From positions 1-64,000 of the forward strand of contig JAHEYU010000026.1 of the NCBI GenBank assembly GCA_023251435.1: a DNA stretch of 64,000 bases. Reading direction: 5' to 3'. A program made the translations under genes and the position numbers. This document shows, piece after piece, positions 1 through 7,683 of the stretch; position 1 is the stretch's first letter, and each line of letters opens with the position of its first letter. This DNA is from Bacteroidota bacterium (lineage in GTDB: Bacteria; Bacteroidota; Bacteroidia; Bacteroidales; Prolixibacteraceae). Under the pieces are notes generated by a model. The model saw only the letters and a program-made list of their open reading frames with translations. It did not search any database and was not told the origin of the DNA.

Positions 1-184
1 CTTTACCGGGCACGAATACCTGCCCTGGTTTAACCTCTATAACATGAATGGCCGCATGTACGACCCGCTGGTGGCAAGGTTTTTAAGCCCCGACAATGTA
101 ATCCAAAACCCGACATCGACACAGAATTACAACCGCTATTCGTATTGCTTAAACAACCCACTGAAATATATTGATCCAAGTGGG
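1..184 (+). repeat. RHS core repeat, copy 1
   Basis: Positions 1-184 match 1570-1753 with about 11 mismatches by hand alignment and no gaps. Both copies encode the RHS core up to the DPSG motif, after which the sequences diverge completely. The repeat may extend left of the window. Confidence 0.9.
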
Positions 185-919
185 TACTACGTTAATAATT
201 TTGGCCGGAATGTAAAGCATAGAGGATATTATTTAAATGATGCTTTTAGCAATGATGATAGCGACAATTTTGGCAGTCGTATTGGCGGAGGAAATTTCAA
301 AAGCCCTGGGCAAGGAGATAATGGTCCTGGGGCAAATGGTGTTTATTACGATTGGTATAGCAACTCTTATCGTTCAACCGCTCCCGGAAATGAGGAAGTG
401 GATTGGGGCTATGCTTCAAGTGTTACGCAACGTTATGCATCTGAAACTTACACGATCACTCAGACAGCGAGTTCTCTTGATGGTGGCATTACATTTATTG
501 GTAATGGAAATTATTCTCTTGTAAGACTTGGTAATGGAGTTGAATCAACGGGTCTTTATCCAACTTTTACTATTACTGATTTAAGACAAGGAGAAGGTGA
601 TCCAATTACTGGAATGCCTCCTTCACTAGGAATGGGGCGAATAGTAAAAGGAGTTGATATAGTGAAAAAGACTGTTGTTATTGGTGAGAGTATGGCACAA
701 CGTGTTATACCTTATGCAGAAAAATATGGGTTTAAATATTTCAACCCAAGAGGAACTAATCCTGCCAATTGGATGAAAAATCAAATTCAATGGATTAGAA
801 GACAAATTCAAGATCCAGGAACTCGAATTATCGATTATGGACCAGATCTAAGCAGGCCTGTTCGTAGTGAATATTATCTAAAAGAATTAGAAATGTTAAA
901 AAAATACTTGGGACTTTAA
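2..919 (+). CDS. RHS repeat-associated core protein with variable C-terminal toxin-like tip (5' partial)
   Basis: The reading frame is open to the left edge, so the N-terminus and the YD-repeat shell lie outside the window. The first ~60 residues are the RHS core, with NGRMYDPLVARFLSPDN and NPLKYIDPSG, the hallmark that precedes the self-cleaved variable tip. After the core the sequence changes to a Gly/Asn/Ser-rich linker. The last ~75 residues form a compact domain with the pattern IGESMAQRV, YGFKYFNPR, NQIQWIRRQI and DYGPD. From memory this resembles a recurrent C-terminal domain of polymorphic toxins, but I cannot name the family. In RHS proteins the tip is the effector, released from the shell into a neighbouring cell. 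The next gene starts 12 bp downstream and would be the immunity gene by position. RHS assignment is firm; the toxic activity is inference. Confidence 0.85.
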   Translation, partial: FTGHEYLPWFNLYNMNGRMYDPLVARFLSPDNVIQNPTSTQNYNRYSYCLNNPLKYIDPSGYYVNNFGRNVKHRGYYLNDAFSNDDSDNFGSRIGGGNFKSPGQGDNGPGANGVYYDWYSNSYRSTAPGNEEVDWGYASSVTQRYASETYTITQTASSLDGGITFIGNGNYSLVRLGNGVESTGLYPTFTITDLRQGEGDPITGMPPSLGMGRIVKGVDIVKKTVVIGESMAQRVIPYAEKYGFKYFNPRGTNPANWMKNQIQWIRRQIQDPGTRIIDYGPDLSRPVRSEYYLKELEMLKKYLGL

Positions 920-931
920 AACGATACAGAG

Positions 932-1138
932 ATGGAAAAATTTGATGAAAAAAAAGCAATATTAAAATTAATACTTTCAAACAAAAAGGGAGTAACCAAA
1001 GAAAATATTATCGAATATCTGGATTATATTAATAAAGTTAGATACTCAGATAATGAAGTAGAAGTCTTTTTGACTGATTTAAATGGACAGAACAAAGTAA
1101 AAAATATAGAAGGGTTCTGGGTTTCGTCTAAAGAGTAA
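932..1138 (+). CDS. Small acidic/basic protein, candidate immunity protein for the upstream RHS tip
   Basis: This 68-residue protein has no signal peptide or membrane segment and is rich in Lys, Glu and Asn. It reads like a small winged-helix or helical domain (KKAILKLILSNKKGVTKENIIEYL, then a WVSS end), but I do not recognise a family. It starts with ATG 12 bp after the RHS stop codon, in the place where polymorphic toxin systems encode the cognate immunity protein, and a terminator-like hairpin follows about 100 bp later. The immunity role is inferred from position and size only. The composition is AT-rich like the toxin tip and unlike the GC-richer RHS core, as expected for an exchangeable toxin/immunity module. 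Confidence 0.55.
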   Translation: MEKFDEKKAILKLILSNKKGVTKENIIEYLDYINKVRYSDNEVEVFLTDLNGQNKVKNIEGFWVSSKE

Positions 1139-1235
1139 TTTGTAGCTTCCAATCACGTACTACCCCCTCGGTTGAACGATAGCGGCAATGAAGGGGTATT
1201 GGTTTAAAGTGTTTGTAGCGCAAATATTCATAAAG

Positions 1236-1265
1236 GAAGCTGCCCGCGAGGGTGGCTTCTTTTTA
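1236..1265 (+). terminator. Hairpin with T-run after RHS cassette 1
   Basis: GAAGC-TGCCC pairs with GGGTG-GCTTC (two G-T wobbles) around a GCGA loop and is followed by TTTTT. A related hairpin with similar flanks lies at 3214-3245 after the second RHS cassette, so the intergenic segment seems to have been duplicated with the cassette. Confidence 0.6.
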
Positions 1266-1345
1266 AACTTTTGTTAACTTGGCAACGCGTTCTTTGAAAC
1301 TGATAATCAAAACTTTCTCCCTTCAGGGGAAGGGGGCTTTATTAT

Positions 1346-2545
1346 TTGGGCAACATTAACCATCAGGTAAATACTTCGAACTTGGTAGTGGGCGAGTATA
1401 ACTTTGATGCGTGTTCAGTGAAACTTGGTTTTTGTGAGTGTAGCGAAACGAAAACCGAAGTTGAACTAATCCCGAAGAGCGAAGCGGGTCGGGAGGGAAG
1501 AAGGCGCAGCGCCGACGACTGGAGCTATACCCTTGATGCCAACGACCTGGCTTTGTTTGCCGGGCGCGGCTTTACCGGGCACGAACACCTGCCTTGGTTT
1601 AACCTCTATAACATGAATGGCCGCATGTACGACCCGCTGGTGGCAAGGTTTTTAAGCCCCGACAATGTAATCCAAAACCCAACATCAACGCAAAATTACA
1701 ACCGCTATTCGTATTGTTTAAACAACCCGCTGAAATATACTGATCCGAGCGGGAATACCTACAAACAATATATGAAAGCAACCTACGGTGAAGGAAATTA
1801 TTATTACCGAGGTGATGCTCCGGGTTCATGGGGGCCTTACAATAGAAATGGCGGTGGTGGCATTAATGGGTATTCAAACGACTTCGGTCGTACTCGTTCT
1901 TCCGGCCCTCCTTATTTTGACCGAGTTCCTTCTCGTAAGGTGGACGCTGAAACTACATGGATACCAATATGCTTCTTTTACTATGACGAAAATGGGAAGC
2001 CTATGGTAAATGAACGTGGTAACAGCGCAGAGGCTTGGACTTTTGAAGTAACTAATCCCAATTCATCATGGAGTGCGACAAAAGGCATTACTTCGAATAC
2101 GGATGTTACGCAAGGACAGCGGGGGCAATACCCAATAGACAGCCCTTATATTTCATCGGATTATGGAATGCGTAATGGAGAAATGCATAATGGTATTGAT
2201 TTTGTTAATCAACAAAAAGGTGCTGTAGATGGTAAACCTGTATATTCTGTTTCTGACGGAAAAGTTGTACGTTTAGTTACTTCACCTGATGGGAATAGGG
2301 CAGGTGTTAGGGTTAGAATCCAAGCAACCAATGGATATCAATATAATTACTTTCACTTACAAGATGGTTCTAACTCACATTTAAAATCCGATATGACAAT
2401 TAATAAAGGTGATACTATCGGAAAAGTGGGCAATACGGGAGTCTCCCGTGGTGCACATTTGCATTTTGAAATTTGGGCTCCAAATGGAACCAAAGTTAAT
2501 CCATATGATATTTATCCAGCTTTATACAATATACCACATCGTTAA
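1346..2545 (+). CDS. Orphan RHS cassette: RHS core with M23 metallopeptidase tip
   Basis: The 399-residue frame starts at a TTG. The frame is open only back to a stop at 1304, so the large RHS shell is missing. Residues ~95-138 are the RHS core, almost identical to the upstream cassette. The C-terminal ~130 residues form an M23 (lysostaphin/LytM-like) peptidase with the zinc motifs HNGID and HLHFEI, which cleaves peptidoglycan cross-bridges. Between start and core lies a run that repeats AGCGAAGCG-like words (about 1430-1520). With no shell, signal peptide or good start site, this is probably a displaced tip that becomes active only when recombined onto the upstream RHS gene. It could instead be an expressed fragment. 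Domain calls are firm; the 'orphan cassette' reading is inference. Confidence 0.75.
   Translation: MGNINHQVNTSNLVVGEYNFDACSVKLGFCECSETKTEVELIPKSEAGREGRRRSADDWSYTLDANDLALFAGRGFTGHEHLPWFNLYNMNGRMYDPLVARFLSPDNVIQNPTSTQNYNRYSYCLNNPLKYTDPSGNTYKQYMKATYGEGNYYYRGDAPGSWGPYNRNGGGGINGYSNDFGRTRSSGPPYFDRVPSRKVDAETTWIPICFFYYDENGKPMVNERGNSAEAWTFEVTNPNSSWSATKGITSNTDVTQGQRGQYPIDSPYISSDYGMRNGEMHNGIDFVNQQKGAVDGKPVYSVSDGKVVRLVTSPDGNRAGVRVRIQATNGYQYNYFHLQDGSNSHLKSDMTINKGDTIGKVGNTGVSRGAHLHFEIWAPNGTKVNPYDIYPALYNIPHR
1570..1753 (+). repeat. RHS core repeat, copy 2
   Basis: Second copy of the ~184-bp core described at 1-184. It is followed by a different tip (M23 peptidase). Such a shared core is a ready substrate for homologous recombination that would exchange tips. 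Confidence 0.9.
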
Positions 2546-2556
2546 TAATCAAAGCT

Positions 2557-3099
2557 ATGAAATATATATATATATTCTTGGTTTTACTTTACACATGCAG
2601 TAATACAAATGTTAAAAGTCCAAAAGTTGTTCTGGATCAGCAATCATTGAACGAAGAAGGAAATGGTTCTTGTGTTTTTAAAGTTATCAACAACGACGTT
2701 GTTAAATATATTTTTACCATTGATATTTTTCATTCTGATACAACATCATTGAAATCAATATTTAAAACATGTCCGAATATTAAAGTTTTAAAGGAAAAGG
2801 GAGTTTATGATGATATTGAATATATAAATTTTGTATTTGAAACCCCCAACGTTTATGTGAAATTCTTTAAAAGCAGCGAAGGTTTGTATATTGATAAAGC
2901 TTTAATCAAGGGGGATGAAATCAAATTATATAAAAACAGTACAATTGGAATGCATAAAAGAGATTTTTGTAAATTATTTTCATTAGAGGATACCTCTTGC
3001 GATACGATTGTAGTAGTAGATGAAGACCAGACCCTTAGTTTGAATTTTATTTTTAATCAGAAATACCTAAAGCAACTTGAGATAAAAGCTTCAGAATAA
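2557..3099 (+). CDS. Lipoprotein-like protein, candidate immunity to the M23 tip
   Basis: This 180-residue protein begins with a short hydrophobic segment ending in YTC (MKYIYIFLVLLYTC), which reads as a weak lipoprotein signal. The mature part mixes acidic and hydrophobic strands and has Cys residues in its second half. I do not recognise a family. It starts 11 bp after the M23-bearing RHS cassette, where the immunity gene of a polymorphic toxin pair normally sits. An envelope-anchored immunity protein would suit a peptidoglycan-cleaving toxin, since the target is periplasmic. That role is inference; the signal sequence and gene order are observed. Confidence 0.55.
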   Translation: MKYIYIFLVLLYTCSNTNVKSPKVVLDQQSLNEEGNGSCVFKVINNDVVKYIFTIDIFHSDTTSLKSIFKTCPNIKVLKEKGVYDDIEYINFVFETPNVYVKFFKSSEGLYIDKALIKGDEIKLYKNSTIGMHKRDFCKLFSLEDTSCDTIVVVDEDQTLSLNFIFNQKYLKQLEIKASE

Positions 3100-3156
3100 A
3101 TCATACATCCCCGCCCCAGCTACTGCGGATATGTCTAAAAGCTTACAACCGCTGGT

Positions 3157-3173
3157 GCTGATTTGCAATCAGC
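3157..3173. repeat. Palindrome GCTGATT-TGC-AATCAGC
   Basis: Perfect 7-bp stem with a 3-nt loop. Flanking CTAAAAGC (3135-3142) and CTTTTAG (3173-3179) could extend the pairing with an internal bulge. The arms share the CTGATT/AATCAG words of the palindrome at 3380-3402. Confidence 0.6.
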
Positions 3174-3213
3174 TTTTAGCTCAGGATTTATAATCCTATT
3201 TTGAAATTGAAAC

Positions 3214-3245
3214 AACGAAGCTGCCTTTTTACAGGCGGCTTCGTT
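3214..3245 (+). terminator. Hairpin after RHS cassette 2
   Basis: AACGAAGC-TGCC pairs with GGCG-GCTTCGTT around an AT-rich loop. It lacks a strong T-tract directly after the stem, so termination is uncertain. Flanks resemble those of the hairpin at 1236-1265, including a shared TTTTGTTAACTT word downstream. Confidence 0.5.
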
Positions 3246-3355
3246 GGCTAAGTTTTGTTAACTTAGCTTTGCGCTTTTAGAAAGGTAATATTCTCGTTTA
3301 GCCAAATTTGGGCGAAGAAGTAAATTTTTGGAAAGGATTTAATGATTACAGGAAG

Positions 3356-3370
3356 CGGATCACAGATCCG
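3356..3370. repeat. Palindrome CGGATC-ACA-GATCCG
   Basis: Perfect 6-bp stem with an ACA loop, ten bases before another ACA-loop palindrome. It belongs to the cluster of short interspersed palindromes in this gap. Confidence 0.7.
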
Positions 3371-3379
3371 TTGCAAAGA

Positions 3380-3402
3380 GGTGCTGATTACAAATCAGCA
3401 CC
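3380..3402. repeat. Palindrome GGTGCTGATT-ACA-AATCAGCACC
   Basis: Perfect 10-bp stem with an ACA loop. The central GATTACAAATC core is close to that of the palindrome lying inside a coding sequence at 17853-17870, which suggests a family of miniature palindromic elements. Confidence 0.75.
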
Positions 3403-3461
3403 AGCCGCTTGGAACAACTTGGTACATATCCGGAGGAGAAGGTTAAGCAATCAAAACCAAA

Positions 3462-3491
3462 AAGGAGTCTATCATTGCTGATAAACTCCTT
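3462..3491 (-). terminator. Terminator of the beta-barrel gene at 3537-4403
   Basis: AAGGAGTCTATCA pairs with TGATAAACTCCTT (one mismatch) around a TTGC loop. Read on the minus strand the stem is followed by TTTTTGGTTTT, a good rho-independent terminator just past the stop codon at 3537. Confidence 0.75.
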
Positions 3492-3536
3492 CCATTGTTT
3501 CTGAACTATTTGCTGTTTAATCCAAAATTTAATTGT

Positions 3537-4403
3537 CTAATCTAAAAAACTAATACCGATTGTGAATGGTGTAAGTTCAGGCCCTTTACCTGCCTGGAAA
3601 AGCGGGGTAAGGCTGTAGTTGGCAAATAGGCTAACGTCTTTGTAACCAACGCGGGCTGTGGCCGAGTATTTAAACGAGTTAAGATTGAATCCGTTACGGT
3701 CTTTGTCTTTCACGTCGCCATGTTTCACTTTTGTATGCGAACCAATTTTTACACCGCCAATTACACCGGCGTTAATGTGTAACCTGCCTTCGTTTTGATT
3801 GACAGGAATCTGAAATTCGAGCAGCAACGGAACGGTGAGGTACGAAACTGCCAGTTTTGTTTTCGACAGGTTGTCGTAATCCAGCAAAACAGGTTCAGTT
3901 CTTTCGGGTCCCCGTGCAATTGTATATGGATTTTCGAACCGGTAACTGTTAAAACTTAAGCCCATTCCGGAAACAAGGCCGACATAAGATTTAGCAAGGC
4001 CAATGTTCAGTTCGTAAAAATTGAGATCGAATTCCATCGACTTGCCCTGGTTAAGCGACATAAAATCCTTTTCGGTATACATACTGTAATCAGGTTTGTC
4101 AAAGGCATTGAATCCGAATTCGACTCCTTCCCAGTGACCGTTGAATTTACCCGACTTGTCTTTTTTGTGTTTGTCTTTTCCCCAGCGGATTTCAGTTCCA
4201 TCTTCGTTGTCAATAACTTTTACATCTTTCTTTCCAATCCGTACAATGGTGGTATCCTTGTCGCCTGACAGTTCAAGGGTATCCGGTACGAGGTTAGTTT
4301 CGTCAGAAATTGTAAGTGAATTTAAGTCGGCTGATATTTCCTGCGCCTTTAGGTTTAAAGTAAATACTGCGACTGCGATGAATGATAAAATAAATTGTTT
4401 CAT
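3537..4403 (-). CDS. Outer-membrane beta-barrel protein (PorT/OMP_b-brl-like)
   Basis: The 288-residue protein has a clear signal peptide (MKQFILSFIAVAVFTLNLKAQ). Next comes an acidic, Lys/Asp-rich soluble stretch (to ~90), then alternating amphipathic strands (GVEFGFNAF, FYELNIGLA, LHINAGVIGGVKIGS, SATARVGYKDVSLFANYSLTPLF) ending in a hydrophobic C-terminal strand. This fits small Bacteroidota outer-membrane barrels such as the outer membrane beta-barrel families related to PorT. It is 61 bp downstream of an anti-sigma-like gene and an ECF sigma gene on the same strand, so the three may form one envelope-stress unit with the barrel as a target. A terminator follows at 3462-3491. The barrel assignment is good; ligand and role are unknown. 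Confidence 0.75.
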   Translation of the reverse strand: MKQFILSFIAVAVFTLNLKAQEISADLNSLTISDETNLVPDTLELSGDKDTTIVRIGKKDVKVIDNEDGTEIRWGKDKHKKDKSGKFNGHWEGVEFGFNAFDKPDYSMYTEKDFMSLNQGKSMEFDLNFYELNIGLAKSYVGLVSGMGLSFNSYRFENPYTIARGPERTEPVLLDYDNLSKTKLAVSYLTVPLLLEFQIPVNQNEGRLHINAGVIGGVKIGSHTKVKHGDVKDKDRNGFNLNSFKYSATARVGYKDVSLFANYSLTPLFQAGKGPELTPFTIGISFLD

Positions 4404-4464
4404 GGCTGTTTGTTTTAAAATTTGCCGGTATGACGGCGAGCTATTTCGAAATGTTACAGCCCAT

Positions 4465-5508
4465 TTATTTTTTTTGCAAGGGAATTGAAAAAGCCATTAA
4501 ACGGCTTTCGAATTCGAGACTCGAGACTTTACCTTCTTTAACGCTGTATCCAATACGATCGCCCGAAATCTCGGAAGCAACGTTTAGCCCGGTTTGTAAA
4601 ATTCGCTGAGCCGAAAGAAAACCTTCGTTGGTCACTTTTTTTGCCCGGCTTGCCAGAAACTCTTCAACCGACATTATATTTCGCGGATCGTTTATTTTCT
4701 CTATATTAATTGAACGCGAAACTGCCAGCCGGTTCTCATCTGTTTCAGCTTCGAGCATGGCATAAATCGGTTTTATTTCATTCATTTCAGTAATATCACG
4801 TTCCGGGTAATCCGTTCCAGGTTCGGGATTTTGTTCCTGTTTTCGGGTAGTCTTTTTCTGACGGACTGTTGGTTTATTATCAGCTAACACAACAGGTTTT
4901 TCAACGGAAGTATTTTCCTGAATATTTTCCTTCGGTTCAATCTGAATATTAGCAGATTCTGTCGTTTTAGGTTTCAGCGAAGCTATTTCCTGAACAACGC
5001 CTGGGCCAACCTGTTGATTTCCGGTTTGAAACAAAGAGCTGATTCCCCAAACCAAAACAATCACTGCTGCTGCGCGCGCTGCCCAGTTCATGAAAACGAC
5101 AGTTCCCGACTTTCGGTATAACTTCTGTTTATTCTGAAATTTTATTCCGGTATCGGCAACCAACCGGGTTTTGGCAAATAATCCGATTTCCTTTTGCAAT
5201 TCAGGGCGACCGGCGATATATGTTTCAAACGATTCACGTTCTTCATCTTTCAGGTCGCCTTCAATAAAGGCAACAGCTTTGCGTTCAAAAGCGGCTTTTT
5301 CGTCGTGTGCCGATTTGTATAAATGCTGTTTGCCTGCAAAAACTACTTGTTCTTCAGGCAATTGAATGTTTTCGAACAGATGCAATTCCTCTTTCAGATC
5401 GGGATTTAATTCCAGAAAATCCAGAAACTGATCGATCATGTTTTCATCAAGGTTACCTTCGAGGTAATCCAGAAAAAACGGTTCGTAATTATCCCTGGTT
5501 ATCATCAT
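4465..5508 (-). CDS. Anti-sigma-like transmembrane protein with duplicated N-terminal domain
   Basis: The 347-residue protein has two related N-terminal copies. Residues ~7-62 read FFLDYLEGNLDEN...LNPDLKEELHLFE...KQHLYK; residues ~75-130 read AVAFIEGDLKDEE...RPELQKEIGLFAK...KQKLYRK. One transmembrane segment follows (~135-158, NWAARAAAVIVLVWGISSLF), then a charged, probably periplasmic region. The gene overlaps the ECF sigma gene by 4 bp, the usual arrangement of sigma and membrane anti-sigma factor. The N-terminal modules lack zinc ligands but resemble the short helical sigma-binding repeats of Bacteroidota anti-sigma proteins. Function by context: sequesters the sigma factor at the inner membrane until an envelope signal releases it. 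It is not a FecR-type protein as far as I can see. Confidence 0.65.
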   Translation of the reverse strand: MMITRDNYEPFFLDYLEGNLDENMIDQFLDFLELNPDLKEELHLFENIQLPEEQVVFAGKQHLYKSAHDEKAAFERKAVAFIEGDLKDEERESFETYIAGRPELQKEIGLFAKTRLVADTGIKFQNKQKLYRKSGTVVFMNWAARAAAVIVLVWGISSLFQTGNQQVGPGVVQEIASLKPKTTESANIQIEPKENIQENTSVEKPVVLADNKPTVRQKKTTRKQEQNPEPGTDYPERDITEMNEIKPIYAMLEAETDENRLAVSRSINIEKINDPRNIMSVEEFLASRAKKVTNEGFLSAQRILQTGLNVASEISGDRIGYSVKEGKVSSLEFESRLMAFSIPLQKK

Positions 5509-5990
5509 ACTACCATCTCCATTTTACCGATGTAATTTTTCAGGAAAACCCTGGCGCGGAATATATAAACCTTTACCTGGGCTTCGCTTAGTGAAGTTAC
5601 ATCGCCTATTTCCTTGTACGAGTATCCTTCGTAATCGCGCAGCAGAATAACGGTCCGTTGAATGTCGGGCAATCGTTTTACTGCTTCGTTCAGTACTTCT
5701 TTCAAATCAGTGTATTGTTCATCGTGCACATCTTCCGGAATCTGGTAATCTTCCATGTAGGTCTGGCGTTTATCTTTCCTGATAACATCGATCATAGTGT
5801 GGTAAGCCGTTGTGAATAAGTACGATTTAACTTTTTCGTAGTTCACATTGCCTGCATTCCGCCACAATTTCTCGTAACTATCCTGAACGATGTCGCGGGC
5901 GCGCTCTTCGTCCCTGATGTTTTTCAGGATAAACCGGTAAACGTTATCTGAATACAAATCAACCGCCTGGTTGTATTCTTTTGATGTCAT
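5505..5990 (-). CDS. ECF RNA polymerase sigma factor
   Basis: This 161-residue protein has the two-domain layout of group 4 sigma factors. Region 2 spans ~10-75 (NVYRFILKNIRDEERARDIVQDSYEKLWRN, binding core polymerase and the -10 element). Region 4 spans ~105-155 (LPDIQRTVILLRDYEGYSYKEIGDVTSLSEAQVKVYIFRARVFLK, a helix-turn-helix for -35 recognition). It is translationally coupled to the anti-sigma-like gene by a 4-bp overlap. It probably drives its own operon, including the outer-membrane barrel downstream. Start chosen at the ATG giving the canonical N-terminus. High confidence in family; regulon unknown. Confidence 0.9.
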   Translation of the reverse strand: MTSKEYNQAVDLYSDNVYRFILKNIRDEERARDIVQDSYEKLWRNAGNVNYEKVKSYLFTTAYHTMIDVIRKDKRQTYMEDYQIPEDVHDEQYTDLKEVLNEAVKRLPDIQRTVILLRDYEGYSYKEIGDVTSLSEAQVKVYIFRARVFLKNYIGKMEMVV

Positions 5991-6034
5991 TCTGAATCAC
6001 TTACTGTTTTTTTTATTGTAAGACGATCAGCGTT

Positions 6035-7663
6035 TCATTTTGTTACAGTTCCCAAAGAATTTTCCTGAAGTGGGGTTTTTGACTTATCAATTGCCTGTAG
6101 CAGAACATTATCGATGTTTTTGATAATTGGGTAAAAACCTTCTTCGCCAAGAATATTACGGGCAACGTAAGCTTTTACCTGATGATCGATTATTTTGGAG
6201 GAAGTTTTCAGGTCTTCATTGCTTGCTTTAACACCTTTTTGAGCAGCAAAATCCACGAATTGCTGCAAAAGACCGGCATTTTTAAAGTATTTTTCGAATT
6301 CAGAAATGGTAGTCAATTTCGAAAGTGTTTTTCGGTTCGAATCGGCAAAATCGAGTGCAAACTGATAAACCAGCCCTTTTTGGGTAATTTTCGAATAGTA
6401 GTTCGAGAATCCCAGCGTATCAGCCGGAACAAACAAATCGGGCATAATACCGCCGCCGCCATAAACGGTTCTTCCGGCAGAGGTGGTGTATTTTAGCGAA
6501 TCGGAAAACTGAATACTGTCGGCTTGCTGAAATTCGCCATGAATTGCTCTGGCCATAATGTCTTTATAATATTCGTCGTTTCCTTTGTCGTATGGTTTTT
6601 GTATAGAGCGGCCACTTGGTGTGTAATAGCGGGCAACAGTCAGTCGGAGGGCGCTGCCATCGCGAAACTCTATTTGTTCCTGAACCAATCCTTTTCCAAA
6701 CGAGCGGCGTCCGATAACCCAGCCCCGGTCGTTGTCCTGAATAGCTCCTGCAAAAATTTCACTTGCCGAAGCCGAGAAATCGTCGATAAGTACCACAATG
6801 CCTTTATCGCGGTAAGTACCTCTGCTGTCGGCATTAAAAGTTTTTCGAGGTTGCGAATTTCCCTGAGTATAAACTATGAGCTCACCTTTTTCAAGGAATT
6901 CATTCACGATTTTAATGACGGCGTTTAAGTATCCACCTCCGTTTCCGCGTAAATCAACTATTACATTTTTCATTCCGAGTTGTGAAAGCTTTTCCATCCC
7001 TACCATGAATTCCTGATAGGTTTGCTCTCCAAAGCGGCTTACTTTGATGTATCCGGTGGTCTCGTCTATCATGTAACTGACATCAACACTGAAAATCGGA
7101 ATTTCACCCCTTGTAATTTCAAATTTGAAAAGATCTTTAAAACCCTTTCGCTTTATTCCGACATTAACTTTGGTGCCTTTTTCGCCCCGAAGTTTCGAAA
7201 GTACTTTTTCATTTTTAAGATCTTTTTCCGCAAGCAGCGTATCGTTTACAGTTACAATACGGTCGCCTGGTAAAATTCCCAGTTTTGCCGATGGTCCTCC
7301 CGAAATTACTTCAACCACCATTACCGTGTCGTTTTGAATGGAAAACTGTACACCGATTCCTCCGAAATTTCCCCGCATTTCTTCTTCAACGCCAACCATT
7401 TCTTTGGGTGGAATATAGGCCGTATGTGGATCTAAATTTTTCAGGAGCTGTGGAATCGTTTTTTCTATCAACGAATCAACAGAGATGGAATCGACATAAG
7501 AATTGTTGATAAGTTCGATTACCGCATCCAGTTTGTTCGGCTGCGACATCGAGAACGATGACTCGCTGTCTCCAGCATTTCTCGACAGTTTGTTCCCGAT
7601 TATGATGCCGGTAATAACTGCCAAAGCCAGCAGCAGAGGGATATAAAGTTTTGTATTCTTCAT
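6035..7663 (-). CDS. S41 family C-terminal processing peptidase
   Basis: This 542-residue protein has an N-terminal membrane anchor (LYIPLLLALAVITGIIIG) facing the periplasm. A PDZ domain follows (~85-175, GGIGVQFS...GPSAKLGILPGDRIVTVN), then the S41 catalytic domain (~190-375). The block DDFSASASEIFAGA near residues 295-307 carries the catalytic serine, and FGKGLVQ (322-328) carries the catalytic lysine. The C-terminal ~150 residues are helical, as in many Bacteroidota Ctp proteases. Such enzymes cleave C-termini of periplasmic and envelope proteins. It lies 20 bp from the dCMP deaminase gene upstream on the same strand and is probably co-transcribed. Confident family call; substrate unknown. 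Confidence 0.93.
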   Translation of the reverse strand: MKNTKLYIPLLLALAVITGIIIGNKLSRNAGDSESSFSMSQPNKLDAVIELINNSYVDSISVDSLIEKTIPQLLKNLDPHTAYIPPKEMVGVEEEMRGNFGGIGVQFSIQNDTVMVVEVISGGPSAKLGILPGDRIVTVNDTLLAEKDLKNEKVLSKLRGEKGTKVNVGIKRKGFKDLFKFEITRGEIPIFSVDVSYMIDETTGYIKVSRFGEQTYQEFMVGMEKLSQLGMKNVIVDLRGNGGGYLNAVIKIVNEFLEKGELIVYTQGNSQPRKTFNADSRGTYRDKGIVVLIDDFSASASEIFAGAIQDNDRGWVIGRRSFGKGLVQEQIEFRDGSALRLTVARYYTPSGRSIQKPYDKGNDEYYKDIMARAIHGEFQQADSIQFSDSLKYTTSAGRTVYGGGGIMPDLFVPADTLGFSNYYSKITQKGLVYQFALDFADSNRKTLSKLTTISEFEKYFKNAGLLQQFVDFAAQKGVKASNEDLKTSSKIIDHQVKAYVARNILGEEGFYPIIKNIDNVLLQAIDKSKTPLQENSLGTVTK

Positions 7664-7683
7664 TTTTGTAAATTCTAATTTTA

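Larger units (their letters stand above)
3100..3536. other. 437-bp gap with several perfect palindromes, no gene
   Basis: No convincing coding sequence. It holds the second copy of the post-RHS hairpin (3214-3245), a cluster of short palindromes (3157-3173, 3356-3370, 3380-3402) and, at its right end, the terminator of the minus-strand gene. Confidence 0.6.

Noticed and set aside
3356-3402. Possible CRISPR-like repeat array
   Set aside because: The palindromes differ in sequence and length and have no regular spacers or cas genes.
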